Positions 31,045-41,267 of a DNA stretch of 64,000 bases are shown one piece after another. The notes beneath the pieces are model-generated. The model saw only the letters and a program-made list of their open reading frames with translations, had not been told where the DNA came from and made no database searches. The stretch is from Lepiota brunneoincarnata. Lineage: Eukaryota; Basidiomycota; Agaricomycetes; Agaricales; Agaricaceae. The DNA lies in contig JAEBUN010000053.1 of assembly GCA_023014365.1 (NCBI GenBank), forward strand, positions 1-64,000. Reading direction: 5' to 3'. The position numbers and the translations under genes were made by a program. Position 1 is the first letter of the stretch. Each line of letters starts with the position of its first letter.

Positions 31045-34000
31045 TTAAGTACGTTTGTTGTGGGAGTGAAGTTGTCTTTGGTTAGTTCTGGTGGGTTCCT
31101 GTTCTTTCTGGAGAATTCCATGAGCTTCTTTATACTCGGTCAAGTATTCTTTGGCGTTTTCATGAAGTGTTTTGTCGGTGATCCATTCGTTCTCCGTGTG
31201 GGGGTATCCTTTCCATTTGACGTAGTATTGGAGTTTTCCACGATGTTGTCGGTGGTTTAGAATGGCTTCTATTTCGTATTCTTCTTCTTCATTGATGATG
31301 TCTGGTGGTGGTGGGGTCGGATGAGATCTGTATGCTTCTGTTTCGGTGTATGGGGTCAGAAGGTTTCTGTGGAATATTGGATGTATCTTCCATTTGATCG
31401 GAAGTTTTAGTTTGTAGGTGAGCGGTGATAGGACTTCTGTGATAAGGAAGGGTCCTAGTCGTTTTGGGGATATTTTGTTGGAAATGAAGGGGAGTTTGAG
31501 GTTCTTGGCTTCTAGCCATACTTTTTGATGTGTTTCAAGGGGTTTGACAGTTCTTCTGGTTCTTTGTTTCATAATGTCGGCAGAGAGTTGATGTGCCGCG
31601 TGTGCTTCTTTTCTAGTGTCATCAAGGAGTTTGATGCGTTCGTCTACTGATGGAAAGTTCGATGTTTCCATTACCGTGGGTATCGGTGGAGGGTTGTATC
31701 CCATGATTAGTTCGAATGGGGATTTTTGCCTCGAGGCATGTATTTTGGAGTTGTGTGCGAACTTGGCGATAGGGAGGGTTTCTGACCAGTCAAGGGGATT
31801 CCTGGTGCAGTATATGGCGAGATAGGTCTTGATTTCTTGATTGTATCGTTCTGTGGAACCATCTGTCTGGGGATGGTATGCGGTTGAGAATGCCTGTTGG
31901 ATGTTAAGGCGTTTGGCTAGCTGTCGGAGGGAGTTGGCGGCGAATCTGGGGTCTCGATCTGATATGATTTTGTCGGGTAGTCCGAATCTGGTGAAGACTT
32001 TTTCTATTAATAGTTGTCCGATGTCATCGGCATTTGATCGATCTGAGGTTGGGATGAAAATTACCCCCTTCGTAAGGCCATGGTCCACCACGGACAATAT
32101 CGCATTATGGCCGGTGCTAGGCGGTAGACTGGTGATAAGATCCCATGAGATCTGGGCAAATGGGCGTTTAGATGCTGGTGGAGGGATCGGTTGAGTTGGT
32201 GCGCGATCCGGTCTATGTATGATTTTATGTTGCTGACACTCTGGACAGCCTTTGACGTAGTTCTTTATGAACGTCGACATTCCCAGCCAATATACTTCTT
32301 TCTTGGCGAGGCGGTATGTTTCCTGTTCTCCAGGGTGGCCATGTGTAGGGTGGTCATGGTATCTTGCTATGACATCGCGTCTGAGTTGGAGGTCTTCTGG
32401 AATAATGACACGTTCTTGGAACGTGAGGAGTGAACCATTTGGGGTCGGAACTGTTCCGAAGTCTTTATCGGTGGCGTTAGGGTGGGTTTCTTTTAGGAGT
32501 TTGAATGCTTCAGTGGTTCTAGCATCGTATTTGGGTGATTCCGTGATTCTTTCTTGGAGTTTCATATCGACGGTGGCGATAAAGAGGTGTTCTGGGAGTA
32601 TTGTGATCAGGTTTTGGTCTTCTATGTTAGCGGTGGCGACAAAGAGGTTGTTAGGAAGCATGGTGATGTCTTCATTATCGTTATCCTCATCAGGGATGTA
32701 ATCTGGACGTCTTGATAGGGCGTCTGGTGCAGGGATCTTTGATCCTGGGACATGTTCTAGTTTGAAGTTGTAGTCAGCGAGGGTCTGTACCCATCGTGCT
32801 TGTCGGCGGTTGATTTTCTGGGGTTTACGCCAGTATGTGAGGTTTTGGTGGTCCGTTCTGATACGGACAGTATGGGGGCTGCCAAGGAGGTAATGGCGCC
32901 ATTCTTCGAGGGCTCGGATAATAGCGAGGAGTTCCCTGTCATAGATGTCGTAATTGTGTTCCGCTGGTCCGAACGTTTTTGAATAGAATGATACGGGTTT
33001 CCGTATTCCGTTGGTGTCGTATTGATATAGGACAGCTCCTGATGCGAATTTAGAAGCATCAGCTTCTATTTCGAAGGGTTTTGTGGAGTCGGGCATGAGG
33101 AGTACCGGTTCCTTTAAGAATTCGTTTTTGAGCGTTTCGAACGCTTTCTGTTGTTCTTCTTTCCATTCGAATTTGTTTGATTTGGAAAGGAGTTGGTTCA
33201 GGGGTTTGGTGTGGTGGGAGTAGTTGTGGATGAACTTCCGGTAGAAGTTACAAAATCCGATGAATTTCCGAACATGTCGGACCGTTTTTGGCACTGGCCA
33301 GTCTTCTATTCCCTTGAGTTTTCCGGGATCCATTTTGATCTCGTCTGGCATGATGATCATGCCTAGGTATTTGAGTCGTTGTTTGTTAAACTCGCATTTC
33401 TCCGTTTTGAGGTAGAGGTCGTTTTCCTGCAGGATTTGCAGTACTTTTTCCATAAGTCGGTTGGTTTCTTCCTGGGTTTTACCATAGATTAGGATATCAT
33501 CCATGTAGATGATGATTCCTCCTTTCTCCATTATTTCGGAGAATAACGTGTCCATCATATGTTGGAACGTCGCGGGACTGTTGCAAAGTCCAAAAAACAT
33601 GACAGTTGGTTCGAAAAGACCCATGGGAGTCTTGAACGCTGCTTTCCATTGATCGCCATCTTTGATTCTGACGTTATTGTATCCTAGGCGGACATCGAGC
33701 TTGGTGAAGTATTTGGCTCCTTTGAGTTTGTCCATGATAGAGGAAATCATGGGGATTGGGTAGGCGTTTTTGACGGTGTGATCGTTTAGATAACGATAGT
33801 CTTGGCAGGGTCGGAGGTCTCCTCCTTTCTTGGCAACAAAGAAGAAGGGCGATGCCATAGGGGATTTTGAGGGGCGGATGTAGCCTTTTCGGAGGTTTTC
33901 GTCTATGAATTCCTTCAGCGCTTTTTCTTCGGCAGGTGCCACTTGATAAGGTTTCATCGATTTTGCTTCGAATGTTGGTTTTAGTTCGATTTCGTGATCA

Positions 34001-34320
34001 AACGTTCTTGATGGTGGGAATCGTTCGGAGGCTTTCTTGTTGAATATTTTAGCCCATTGGGCGAATCTCCGAGGAATCTCGGGTGTTTCCTTGTTTGATT
34101 CCGGTTGTTTTCCTTTTTGGTTTGCCGATTTTGTCGGATTATGTTGCTCATTGTGGAGCATTGTGGCGTGTGTTGCTTTGGCGTTTACTTCTAATGGGGT
34201 TAGAAGCATCGGGTTCATTTCTCTTTCTAAAGAGAAGGTGTCGAGGTCAACGTTTGATAGGTTGACGTATTCTTCGGGGTTTTCCTCGGGTTGGGAGGTT
34301 TTCCCAGCCATTATGTCCAT
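31045..34320 (-). CDS. G5 pol: RT, RNase H, integrase, chromodomain (1091 aa open)
   Basis: The open part of pol downstream of three protease-region stops. Order: linker; RT with [16 protein letters not shown] and active site YMDD (about residue 270); RNase H (FEIEADASKFASGAVLYQ near 420, later YDIYDRELLAI and TDHQNLTYW); integrase with an HHCC zinc region (HPGEQETY ... CPECQQHK, about 660-690) and DDE core (ISWDLITSLP, ISDRDPRFA, YHPQTDGSTERYNQ, about 725-830); and a chromodomain (LQYYVKWKGYPHTENEW, about 1010-1060) that in chromoviruses targets integration to marked chromatin. RT before integrase plus the chromodomain define Ty3/gypsy Chromoviridae. Integrase carries YWLG where other copies have YWPG, possibly damaging. 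The natural start is by frameshift from gag, not the first ATG here. Confidence 0.93.
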   Translation of the reverse strand: MDIMAGKTSQPEENPEEYVNLSNVDLDTFSLEREMNPMLLTPLEVNAKATHATMLHNEQHNPTKSANQKGKQPESNKETPEIPRRFAQWAKIFNKKASERFPPSRTFDHEIELKPTFEAKSMKPYQVAPAEEKALKEFIDENLRKGYIRPSKSPMASPFFFVAKKGGDLRPCQDYRYLNDHTVKNAYPIPMISSIMDKLKGAKYFTKLDVRLGYNNVRIKDGDQWKAAFKTPMGLFEPTVMFFGLCNSPATFQHMMDTLFSEIMEKGGIIIYMDDILIYGKTQEETNRLMEKVLQILQENDLYLKTEKCEFNKQRLKYLGMIIMPDEIKMDPGKLKGIEDWPVPKTVRHVRKFIGFCNFYRKFIHNYSHHTKPLNQLLSKSNKFEWKEEQQKAFETLKNEFLKEPVLLMPDSTKPFEIEADASKFASGAVLYQYDTNGIRKPVSFYSKTFGPAEHNYDIYDRELLAIIRALEEWRHYLLGSPHTVRIRTDHQNLTYWRKPQKINRRQARWVQTLADYNFKLEHVPGSKIPAPDALSRRPDYIPDEDNDNEDITMLPNNLFVATANIEDQNLITILPEHLFIATVDMKLQERITESPKYDARTTEAFKLLKETHPNATDKDFGTVPTPNGSLLTFQERVIIPEDLQLRRDVIARYHDHPTHGHPGEQETYRLAKKEVYWLGMSTFIKNYVKGCPECQQHKIIHRPDRAPTQPIPPPASKRPFAQISWDLITSLPPSTGHNAILSVVDHGLTKGVIFIPTSDRSNADDIGQLLIEKVFTRFGLPDKIISDRDPRFAANSLRQLAKRLNIQQAFSTAYHPQTDGSTERYNQEIKTYLAIYCTRNPLDWSETLPIAKFAHNSKIHASRQKSPFELIMGYNPPPIPTVMETSNFPSVDERIKLLDDTRKEAHAAHQLSADIMKQRTRRTVKPLETHQKVWLEAKNLKLPFISNKISPKRLGPFLITEVLSPLTYKLKLPIKWKIHPIFHRNLLTPYTETEAYRSHPTPPPPDIINEEEEYEIEAILNHRQHRGKLQYYVKWKGYPHTENEWITDKTLHENAKEYLTEYKEAHGILQKEQEPTRTNQRQLHSHNKRT

Positions 34321-34884
34321 GGCGATGGAGTTGAGTTCGATAGGTCGTCGTAGGGTTCTGAGGAGTTTTGAGAAATCCTGGTGATCGATTTGTGGTTTCC
34401 AAGAGAATGTCTTGGTCTTCTAGTTGATGTCGGGGTTGTATTGTTCCAACCAGGGAAATCCGATGATGAGGTCTTTCTCACCAGTGTTTGTGACGTACGG
34501 TTCTAGCGTGCAATCTCTTCCATCAATGATGGTTCTGATTTTGATGTATTCATGGATCTTGCCATGTTGATTATCAGTTCCGTCAACGTTACTGAGTGGA
34601 ATTGGTTGGTCCAGCCGTTTGGTTTGATAACCATGTCATTCAACGACTTTGTGGGAGATAAAGTTCCCTTGGGCTCCTGAGTCTATCAGGGCAGTGATGG
34701 CCACGGGTTTTGATGTCCGTTCACTCCAAATCTCGATGGGTAGGAAAAGGGATCGTTTATTCGGGGATAGTCATAATTGTACAGAGTTTATCGAGAAAAT
34801 GTCCCTCTGGGAGTGAGAGTATGAAATGTCCTTCTGAGTTCTGGAACATGCAGGGGCACATCTGTTGACAGCGTTCCTTTTTAA
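34321..34884 (-). pseudogene. G5 pol N-terminus with protease, three nonsense codons
   Basis: Continuation of the pol frame back to the gag stop. Contains the aspartic protease motif ALIDSGAQGNF. In-frame stops: TGA at 34771-34773 and 34636-34638 (both CGA in sister copies) and TAG at 34420-34422 (TGG in sister copies). All three are single transitions. Without suppression, this copy cannot make a full Gag-Pol. The frame is -1 relative to gag and opens across the gag terminator (TTT TTA AAA). Confidence 0.88.
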
Positions 34885-36686
34885 AAATCCTGGAATGGAC
34901 GCATCTCCGGGTCCTCGGCTAGCGCGGAGTGGAGTTCTTGTTGGAGTTCAGGGTCGAGGTCATCGACCATTTGGCGCATCTGAGATGCAACTTCTGCAAC
35001 AGCAAGGGAATACTTGCGTTGCGGTGATTGTTGGGTGTTCTGGTTTGGAATTCCAGGACGAGTGTTTTGTTGTCCAAGGAACGGACGGTTGGGGTTTCTC
35101 GCAGGGCGAGGGGGGTTGGTACGCATTCCTGGGAAGCGTCTGGCTGGCGGAGGTTGAGGGCATTTACTGACCCAATGATCCTTGGCTCCACATCGGAAGC
35201 ATTCCTGGTTTTGGTATGATTTCATTTGTTGTCCGGTGACAACTGCATCTAATTCCAACGGTTCTTGTGCGGAGTTTTCCTCGGTATATTCCGGTTGTGG
35301 GATTTCGGGATAAGGATCTTCGAATCCTTCTTCTATCGTGACATGGTCTACTTCCATGGCGTGTGGGTCGCGTGGGGTGAATCGTGGAGCATTGCTCCTT
35401 TGGTAGAATTGTACGTAGGGCACGTTATTGTTTGGACGGCTTGGTCCGCGATTGGGTTGGTATTGGTTTCTTTGGGGAAACGTGTTTCTGGGGGTGCCGT
35501 AGAGGGCGTTGATTCGGCGGAAATTGTCGTCGAGTTTATTTGCTCGGGTGTACCAAGCGGCGATAGTTGTCGGAGGGTTTTCCGACTTGTCAATTTTCAT
35601 GGCAATGCGGCAATCGATTGCCTTGTGGTATAGATCGATTAGAGTGCGATCTTCGTTTAATCCGGATTGTCGGACGAGTTCTTTGAACTGAGCATTGAAC
35701 TCGGTCATTGGTTTGTCTGCTTGGTGCAGGGTTTGAAGTCTGGTATGTGCGTATGCATGTTCGTCTGCTGGGGTGAAATCGGCTCTGAGTCGAGCGGTGA
35801 AATTGTCCCATGATTCCATGACTATGGGTTGTCCTTGTGGGGTTTGAGTGTTTCTCTCGTGGAGGTATTGTCTGGCCCAGGCTTGGGCATCTCCTGATTG
35901 CATTGTCGAAAGGACGAATAGAGTCCTAGCGAGGTCGGTGTTGTAAGTGGTCGCATTAGCGAGCACGTAAACTTCACATTGGAAGATCCAATCTTCGAAT
36001 AATCTTCTAGTTCCATCGAAGGCGATGGGTTTGAGGAGTCCTAACTCCTTTGGGGTAGCTGCGGCGGCCATTATTTGTAATTGTCCGGGTGGCGGCGGCG
36101 GTGGTGGAGATGGAGGTCGTGTTGATCGCAAAGGTGGAGCCGGTAGGGCTAAGGGTACGGTTGGTGCAGGTAATGCAGGTGGTTGTGGATCGGGATCTGA
36201 TTGGTTGTCGTCTGTTATATAGACGTCGGAGTCGTTGTCTGCTGGGGAAGTTTTTCCCTGATTTACGGCGTATTCGTGGCATGTGAGTAGGTTCTCTTCC
36301 GATGTGGAAAGTCCTCTTGGTTGTTTGAGGGCGTTTTTAAGTTTTTGGAGTTTGTAGTCGTTTAATGGGTCTACTTTGGCGCGGTACTCTTCAGCTTGTT
36401 TTCGTCTTCTCTCTTCTTCTTTGTAGCGTTCTTTTAAGTCTTTTTCGTGTTGTAGTCTTTGTTGTTCTGCTAGTTCGTCAGCAAAACTTGTTCTTGTACG
36501 TGTTGATGTGCTTGGAGCGGGTGAGTCAAATGGAGATGGGGGATAGAATGGGGATGGTGTCTGAGTGGGGATAGGGTTTCTTCTGGGATCTGGGTTCTGG
36601 GTTCCTGATCCTGAGATTCTGTTTCTCGATTTGGGAGGAGGGGGAGGTGATGGGGATTCTCGGGCCGAGAATTTCTTTGGAGGCGT
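34881..36686 (-). CDS. G5 gag, 601 codons open, ACG at the family start position
   Basis: Structural Gag protein. Pro/Ser-rich N-terminus (PPKKFSARESP), a charged coiled-coil-like region (residues about 75-130), a Pro-rich linker, capsid domain (LLKPIAFDGTRRLFEDWIF, from about residue 210), and a C-terminal zinc knuckle CFRCGAKDHWVSKC (about 500) that packages RNA. Ends GAT TTT TAA. All other copies have ATG at the start position; G5 has ACG in a good context (ACCACGCC). Initiation may therefore use ACG, or a downstream ATG near the capsid (MAAAATPKELG), or fail. The frame is also continuous with ORF0 except for one TAG. Confidence 0.85.
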   Translation of the reverse strand, partial: TPPKKFSARESPSPPPPPKSRNRISGSGTQNPDPRRNPIPTQTPSPFYPPSPFDSPAPSTSTRTRTSFADELAEQQRLQHEKDLKERYKEEERRRKQAEEYRAKVDPLNDYKLQKLKNALKQPRGLSTSEENLLTCHEYAVNQGKTSPADNDSDVYITDDNQSDPDPQPPALPAPTVPLALPAPPLRSTRPPSPPPPPPPGQLQIMAAAATPKELGLLKPIAFDGTRRLFEDWIFQCEVYVLANATTYNTDLARTLFVLSTMQSGDAQAWARQYLHERNTQTPQGQPIVMESWDNFTARLRADFTPADEHAYAHTRLQTLHQADKPMTEFNAQFKELVRQSGLNEDRTLIDLYHKAIDCRIAMKIDKSENPPTTIAAWYTRANKLDDNFRRINALYGTPRNTFPQRNQYQPNRGPSRPNNNVPYVQFYQRSNAPRFTPRDPHAMEVDHVTIEEGFEDPYPEIPQPEYTEENSAQEPLELDAVVTGQQMKSYQNQECFRCGAKDHWVSKCPQPPPARRFPGMRTNPPRPARNPNRPFLGQQNTRPGIPNQNTQQSPQRKYSLAVAEVASQMRQMVDDLDPELQQELHSALAEDPEMRPFQDF

Positions 36687-36698
36687 GGTGATGTTTAT

Positions 36699-36986
36699 CT
36701 AGCGATCGATTATCGCTAGAAGTATGAAGAATTGGGTGGCAATTATGGATATCCCTGAGTACAGATTCCACGATCTGACGACGCAGCAGTGACAGGGGCA
36801 CGTGATACGTTCGAGTTCTAGAGTGATGATTCGATAGGCGATGAGGGTGGTGGTAGAGGTGAAAACGAAAATGAGTAGGTAAGCCAGATCTTCTGGCGGG
36901 GAGAGGTTGAGGGACGTAGCGATGGCTACACAGAGAGGCGGTTTTCTTTCGCATGTCGTTTTTGAACGACCAGGGTACCTTGACAT
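36699..36986 (-). CDS. G5 ORF0, 95-aa two-helix membrane-like protein
   Basis: A small frame in the 5' leader between LTR and gag. Two hydrophobic segments (about residues 34-54 and 78-92) flank a Cys/His cluster CPCHCC at 63-68. The N-terminal 30 residues are basic and polar. Not similar to any retroelement protein I recognise. Homologous frames are preserved at 19128-19346, 27007-27264 and 57659-57988. It ends in TAG followed, in the same frame, by four codons and the gag start in every copy where this can be read, so readthrough to a membrane-anchored Gag is conceivable. Start codon uncertain. Confidence 0.5.
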   Translation of the reverse strand: MSRYPGRSKTTCERKPPLCVAIATSLNLSPPEDLAYLLIFVFTSTTTLIAYRIITLELERITCPCHCCVVRSWNLYSGISIIATQFFILLAIIDR

Positions 36987-37045
36987 GTTCAGTACGTCGG
37001 CAGAGTAGAGCAGAGTAGAGGGCGAGCAAGAGATAAGCAGCAGAG

Positions 37046-37057
37046 TATCTTAGTGTT
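37046..37057 (-). other. G5 self-priming primer-binding segment
   Basis: One base inside the 5' LTR boundary, element orientation AACACTAAGATA. It is a 12-base perfect complement of TATCTTAGTGTT within the LTR (37218-37229), which lies about 33 bases downstream of the TATA box and so at the predicted transcript 5' end. This matches Tf1/sushi-type self-priming. No tRNA 3' end match (TGG...) is present. Confidence 0.7.
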
Positions 37058-37058
37058 T

Positions 37059-37444
37059 TGTTACCCGGGTTAGGGGTTCGCTCTTGAGTAGCACGGCGTT
37101 CGTGGCAAGATGTCTATACAGACTTGGTCTTGTCCTACTAGGCGTGACTTAGAGACGACGGAGCACTATAGTCCAGCCGGTTTAAGGGCAAAGAGATATA
37201 GGAGGCAAGAACTGTATAACACTAAGATAAGGATACAAGGTATTGTACTGTATCCTTATATACTCCTAAGTGTGGCTGTACTCCTACTATAATAGTCCAG
37301 ACCGGGGTAACTATGAGTCAGAGATAAGAAAACATGAGGCGTATACTAAGAATAGTCCTTCTGATGTACACTACTGATAGTTTCATAGTGACATGTGAAT
37401 GTGAGCTAAAAATAACTGTCCTTCTGATGTGGTTTCTGATAACA
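37059..37444 (-). repeat. G5 5' LTR (386 bp)
   Basis: TGTTACCCGGG...CTGATAACA; followed outward by CAATG (37445-37449). Confidence 0.96.
37254..37262 (-). promoter_or_regulatory. TATA box of the G5 5' LTR
   Basis: TATATAAGG on the minus strand, conserved in nearly all LTR copies. The expected start about 30 bases downstream coincides with the TATCTTAGTGTT self-primer. Confidence 0.65.
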
Positions 37445-37449
37445 CAATG

Positions 37450-40400
37450 TGCCCCTGCATGTTCCAGAACTCAGAAGGACATTTCTTACTCTCACTCCCA
37501 GAAGGACACTTTCTCAATAAACTCTGTACAATTACGACTTTCCCTGAATAAACAATCCCTTTTTCTACCCATCAAGATTTGGAGTGAACGGACATCAAAA
37601 CCTGTGGCCATCACCGCCCTGATACACTCAGGAGCTCAAGGGAACTTCATTTCCCACAAAGTCATTGAACAACATGGTTATCAAACCAAACGGCTGGACC
37701 AACCAATCCCTCTCAGCAACGTTGACAGAACTGACAATCAACATGGCAAAATCCATGAATATATTAAAATCAGAACCATCATTGATGGAAGAGATTGCAC
37801 ACTAGAAGCATACATCATGAACACTGGTGAGAAAGATCTCATCATTGGATTTCCCTGGTTGGAACAATACAACCCCGACATCAACTGGAAAACCAAGACA
37901 TTCTCTTGGAAACCCCAAATCGATCATCAAGACTTCTCCAAACTCCTCAGAACTCTACGATGACCTGTCAAACTCAACTCCATGGCCATGGACATAATGG
38001 CTGGAAAAACCTCACAACCCAAGGATAACCCAGAAGAATATGTCAACCTGTCAAACGTTGACCTCAATACCTTCTCTTTAGAAAGAGAAATGAACCTGAT
38101 GCTTCTAACCCCATTAAAAGTAAACGCTAAAGCAACACATGCCACAACACTCCACAATGAGCAACACAACCCAACAAAATCGGCAAACCAAAAATGAAAA
38201 CAACTGGAATCAAACAAGGAACCACCTGAGATTCCTTGGAGATTTGCCCGATGGGCCAAAATATTCAACAAGAAAGCCTCCAAACAATTCCCACCATCAA
38301 GAACATTCGATCATGAAATCAAACTAAAACCAACATTTGAAGCAAAATCAATGAAACCCTATCAAGTGGCACCTGCCAAAGAAAAAGTGCTAAAAGAATT
38401 TATAGATGAAAACCTCCAAAAAGGGTACATCCATCCCTCAAAATCCCCTATGGCATCACCTTTCTTCTTTGTTGCCAACAAAGGAGGAGACCTCCAACCC
38501 TGCCAAGACTATCGTTATCTAAACGATCACACAGTCAAGAATGCCTACCCAATCCCCATGATTTCCTCTATCATGGATAAACTCAAAGGAGCTAAGTACT
38601 TCACTAAGCTCAATGTCCACCTAGGATACAATAACGTCAGAATCAAAGATGGCGATCAATGGAAAGCAGCATTCAAGACTCCTATGGGTCTTTTTGAACC
38701 AACTGTCATGTTTTTCGGACTTTGCAACAGTCCCGCAATGTTCCAACACATGATGGACATGTTATTCTCCAAGATAATGGAGAAAGGAGGAATCATCATC
38801 TATATGGATGATATTCTAATTTATGGTAAAACTCAGGAAGAAACCAACCAACTTACAGAAAAAGTACTGCAAATCCTGCAGGAAAATGACCTCTACCTCA
38901 AAATGGAGAAATGCAAGTTCAACAAACAATGACTCGAATATCTTGGCATGATCATCACGCCAGATGAAATCAAAATGGATCCTGGAAAACTCAAGGGAAT
39001 AGAAGACTGGCCAGTGCCAAAAACAGTCCAACACATTCGGAAATTCATTGGATTCTGCAACTTCTACTGGAAGTTCATCCACAGTTACTCCCATCATACC
39101 GAACCCCTTAACCAACTCCTATCCAAATCAAACAAATTTGAATGGAAAGAAGAACAACAAAAAGCATTCGAAACACTCAAGAACAAATTCTTAAAAGAAC
39201 TGGTACTCCTTATGCCTGACTCCACAAAACCCTTTGAAATAGAAGCCGATGCTTCTAAATTTGCATCAGGAGCTGTCCTGTACCAACATGACATCAATGG
39301 AATACAGAAACCCATATCATTCTATTCAAAAACATTCGGACCAGTGGAACAAAATTATGACATCTATGACAGGGAACTCCTTGCTATTATCCAAGCCCTT
39401 GAAGAATGGCACCACTACCTCCTTGGCAGCCCCCATACCATCTGTATCAAAACGGACCACCAGAACCTCACATACTGGCGTAAACCCCAGAAAATTAACT
39501 GCCAACAAGCATGATGGGTCCAGACCCTTGCTGACTACAACTTCAATTAGAACACGTCCCAGGATCAAAGATCCCTGCACCTGACACTCTGTCAAGATGT
39601 CCAGACCACATCCCCAATGAGGATAATGATAATGAAGATGTCACCATGCTTTCAGATAACCTCTTTGTCGCTGCAGCTGACTTAGAAGATCAAAACATGA
39701 TCACAGTACTGCCAGAACACCTCTTTATCACCACTGTCGATATGGAACTCCAAGAAAGAATCACGGAATCCCCCAAATACGATGCTAGAACCACCAAAGT
39801 GTTCAAACTCCTTAAGGATTCCCACCCTAATTCCACCAATAAAGACTTTGGAACAGTCCTGACCTCAAATGGTCCACTTCTCACGTTCCAAGAACGTGTC
39901 ATTATTCCAGAAGACCTCCAACTCAGACGCAATGTCATCGCAAGATACCACAACCACCCTACATGTGGTCACCCTGGAGAACAAGAAACATACCGTCTCA
40001 CCAAGAAAGAAGTATACTGGCCGGGAATGTCAACGTTCATAAAGAACTATGTCGAAGGCTGTCCAGAATGTCAGCAACACAAAATTATCCAAAGACTGGA
40101 CCATGCTCCAATCCAACCAATTCAACCAGCATCTTCACTATGCCCATTTAGCCAGATCTCTTGGGATCTAATCACCAGCCTCCCACCATCCATGGGAAAC
40201 AACGCTATATTGTCCATGGTGGACCATGGCCTTACGAAGGGGGTAATTTTCATCCCTACATCAGAAAACGCCACAGCCGATGATATCGGATGACTTCTTA
40301 TTGAGAAAGTATTCACAAGATATGGTCTCCCTGACAAAATCATATCAGACAGAGACCCTAGATTCGCCACCCAATCCCTCAGGCAACTAGCAAAATGATT

Positions 40401-41267
40401 AAACATTAAACAAGCCTTCTCCACTGCCTACCATCCACAAACAGATGGAACCACCGAATGATACAACCAAGAGATAGAAACCTATCTATCCATATACTGC
40501 ACCAGAAACCCCCATGAATGGTCAGAAACACTGCTGATCCTCGAATTCTCTCACAACTCCAAAATACATGCCAAGAACCAAAAATCCCCTTTTGAACTCA
40601 TCATGGGATACAACCCACTGGCAATTCCCACTATCATGGAAACATCAAACTTTCCATCAGTAGATGATCACATCAGACTTCTAGATGACGCTTGAAAAGA
40701 AGCACACGCTGCCCACCAAATAGCCACCAATATTACGAAACAAAGAAGCAGAAGAACTGCCAAACCCCTTGAAACATGTCAAAAAGTATGGCTAGAAGCC
40801 AAAAACCTCAAACTTCCATTCCAATCACGAAAAATATCCCCAAAATGACTAAGACCATTCATCATCAAAGAAGTCCTATCACCAATGACATACAAACTCC
40901 AACTCCCAATCAAATGGAAGATACACCCGGTATTCCATCGAAACCTTCTCACTCCATTCAACAAAACAGAAGCGTACGGATCTTATCCAATGCCACCACC
41001 ACCTGACATCATCAATGAAGAAGAAGAATACAAAATTGAAACCATTCTCAATCACCACCGATATCACGGAAAACTCCAATACTATGTCAAATGGAAAGGA
41101 TACTCCCACATGGAGAACAAATGGATCACTGATGAAGTGCTCCGCACAAACGCCGAAGAATACTTAACTGAGTATAAAGAAGCTCATGGAATTCCCCAGA
41201 AAGATCAGGAAATCACTAAAACCTACCAGAAATGACTTTGCTCTCACACCAAAACAACTTACATAAA
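37450..41267 (+). pseudogene. G3 pol, full domain set with TGA stops
   Basis: Resumes after G5. Protease (ALIHSGAQGNF near 37620, with His in place of the catalytic Asp), RT with YMDD (about 38805), RNase H DASKFASGAVLYQ (about 39250), integrase HHCC and DDE (39950-40460), chromodomain (about 41085). TGA stops occur at CGA sites (37961, 38931, 39513, 40290, 40396 region). The Asp-to-His change alone would kill the protease. Confidence 0.88.

Larger units (their letters stand above)
29251..37444 (-). mobile_element. G5: youngest, nearly intact Ty3/gypsy chromovirus
   Basis: An 8194-bp minus-strand element with 386-bp LTRs that differ at two positions only, both CpG transitions. Target duplication CAATG at 29246-29250 and 37445-37449 lies inside G3 just after gag. 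Unlike the other copies it retains abundant CpG. RT-RNase H-IN-chromodomain, gag, ORF0, ORF3a and ORF3b are all open, but three nonsense codons lie in the protease segment and the gag start is ACG. Confidence 0.96.

Noticed and set aside
37110..37292. A 60-codon frame (MSIQTWSCPTRR...) repeated on the antisense strand of many LTRs
   Set aside because: It recurs only because the LTR recurs, runs antisense to the element, and overlaps the TATA and self-priming region. No independent sign of coding.
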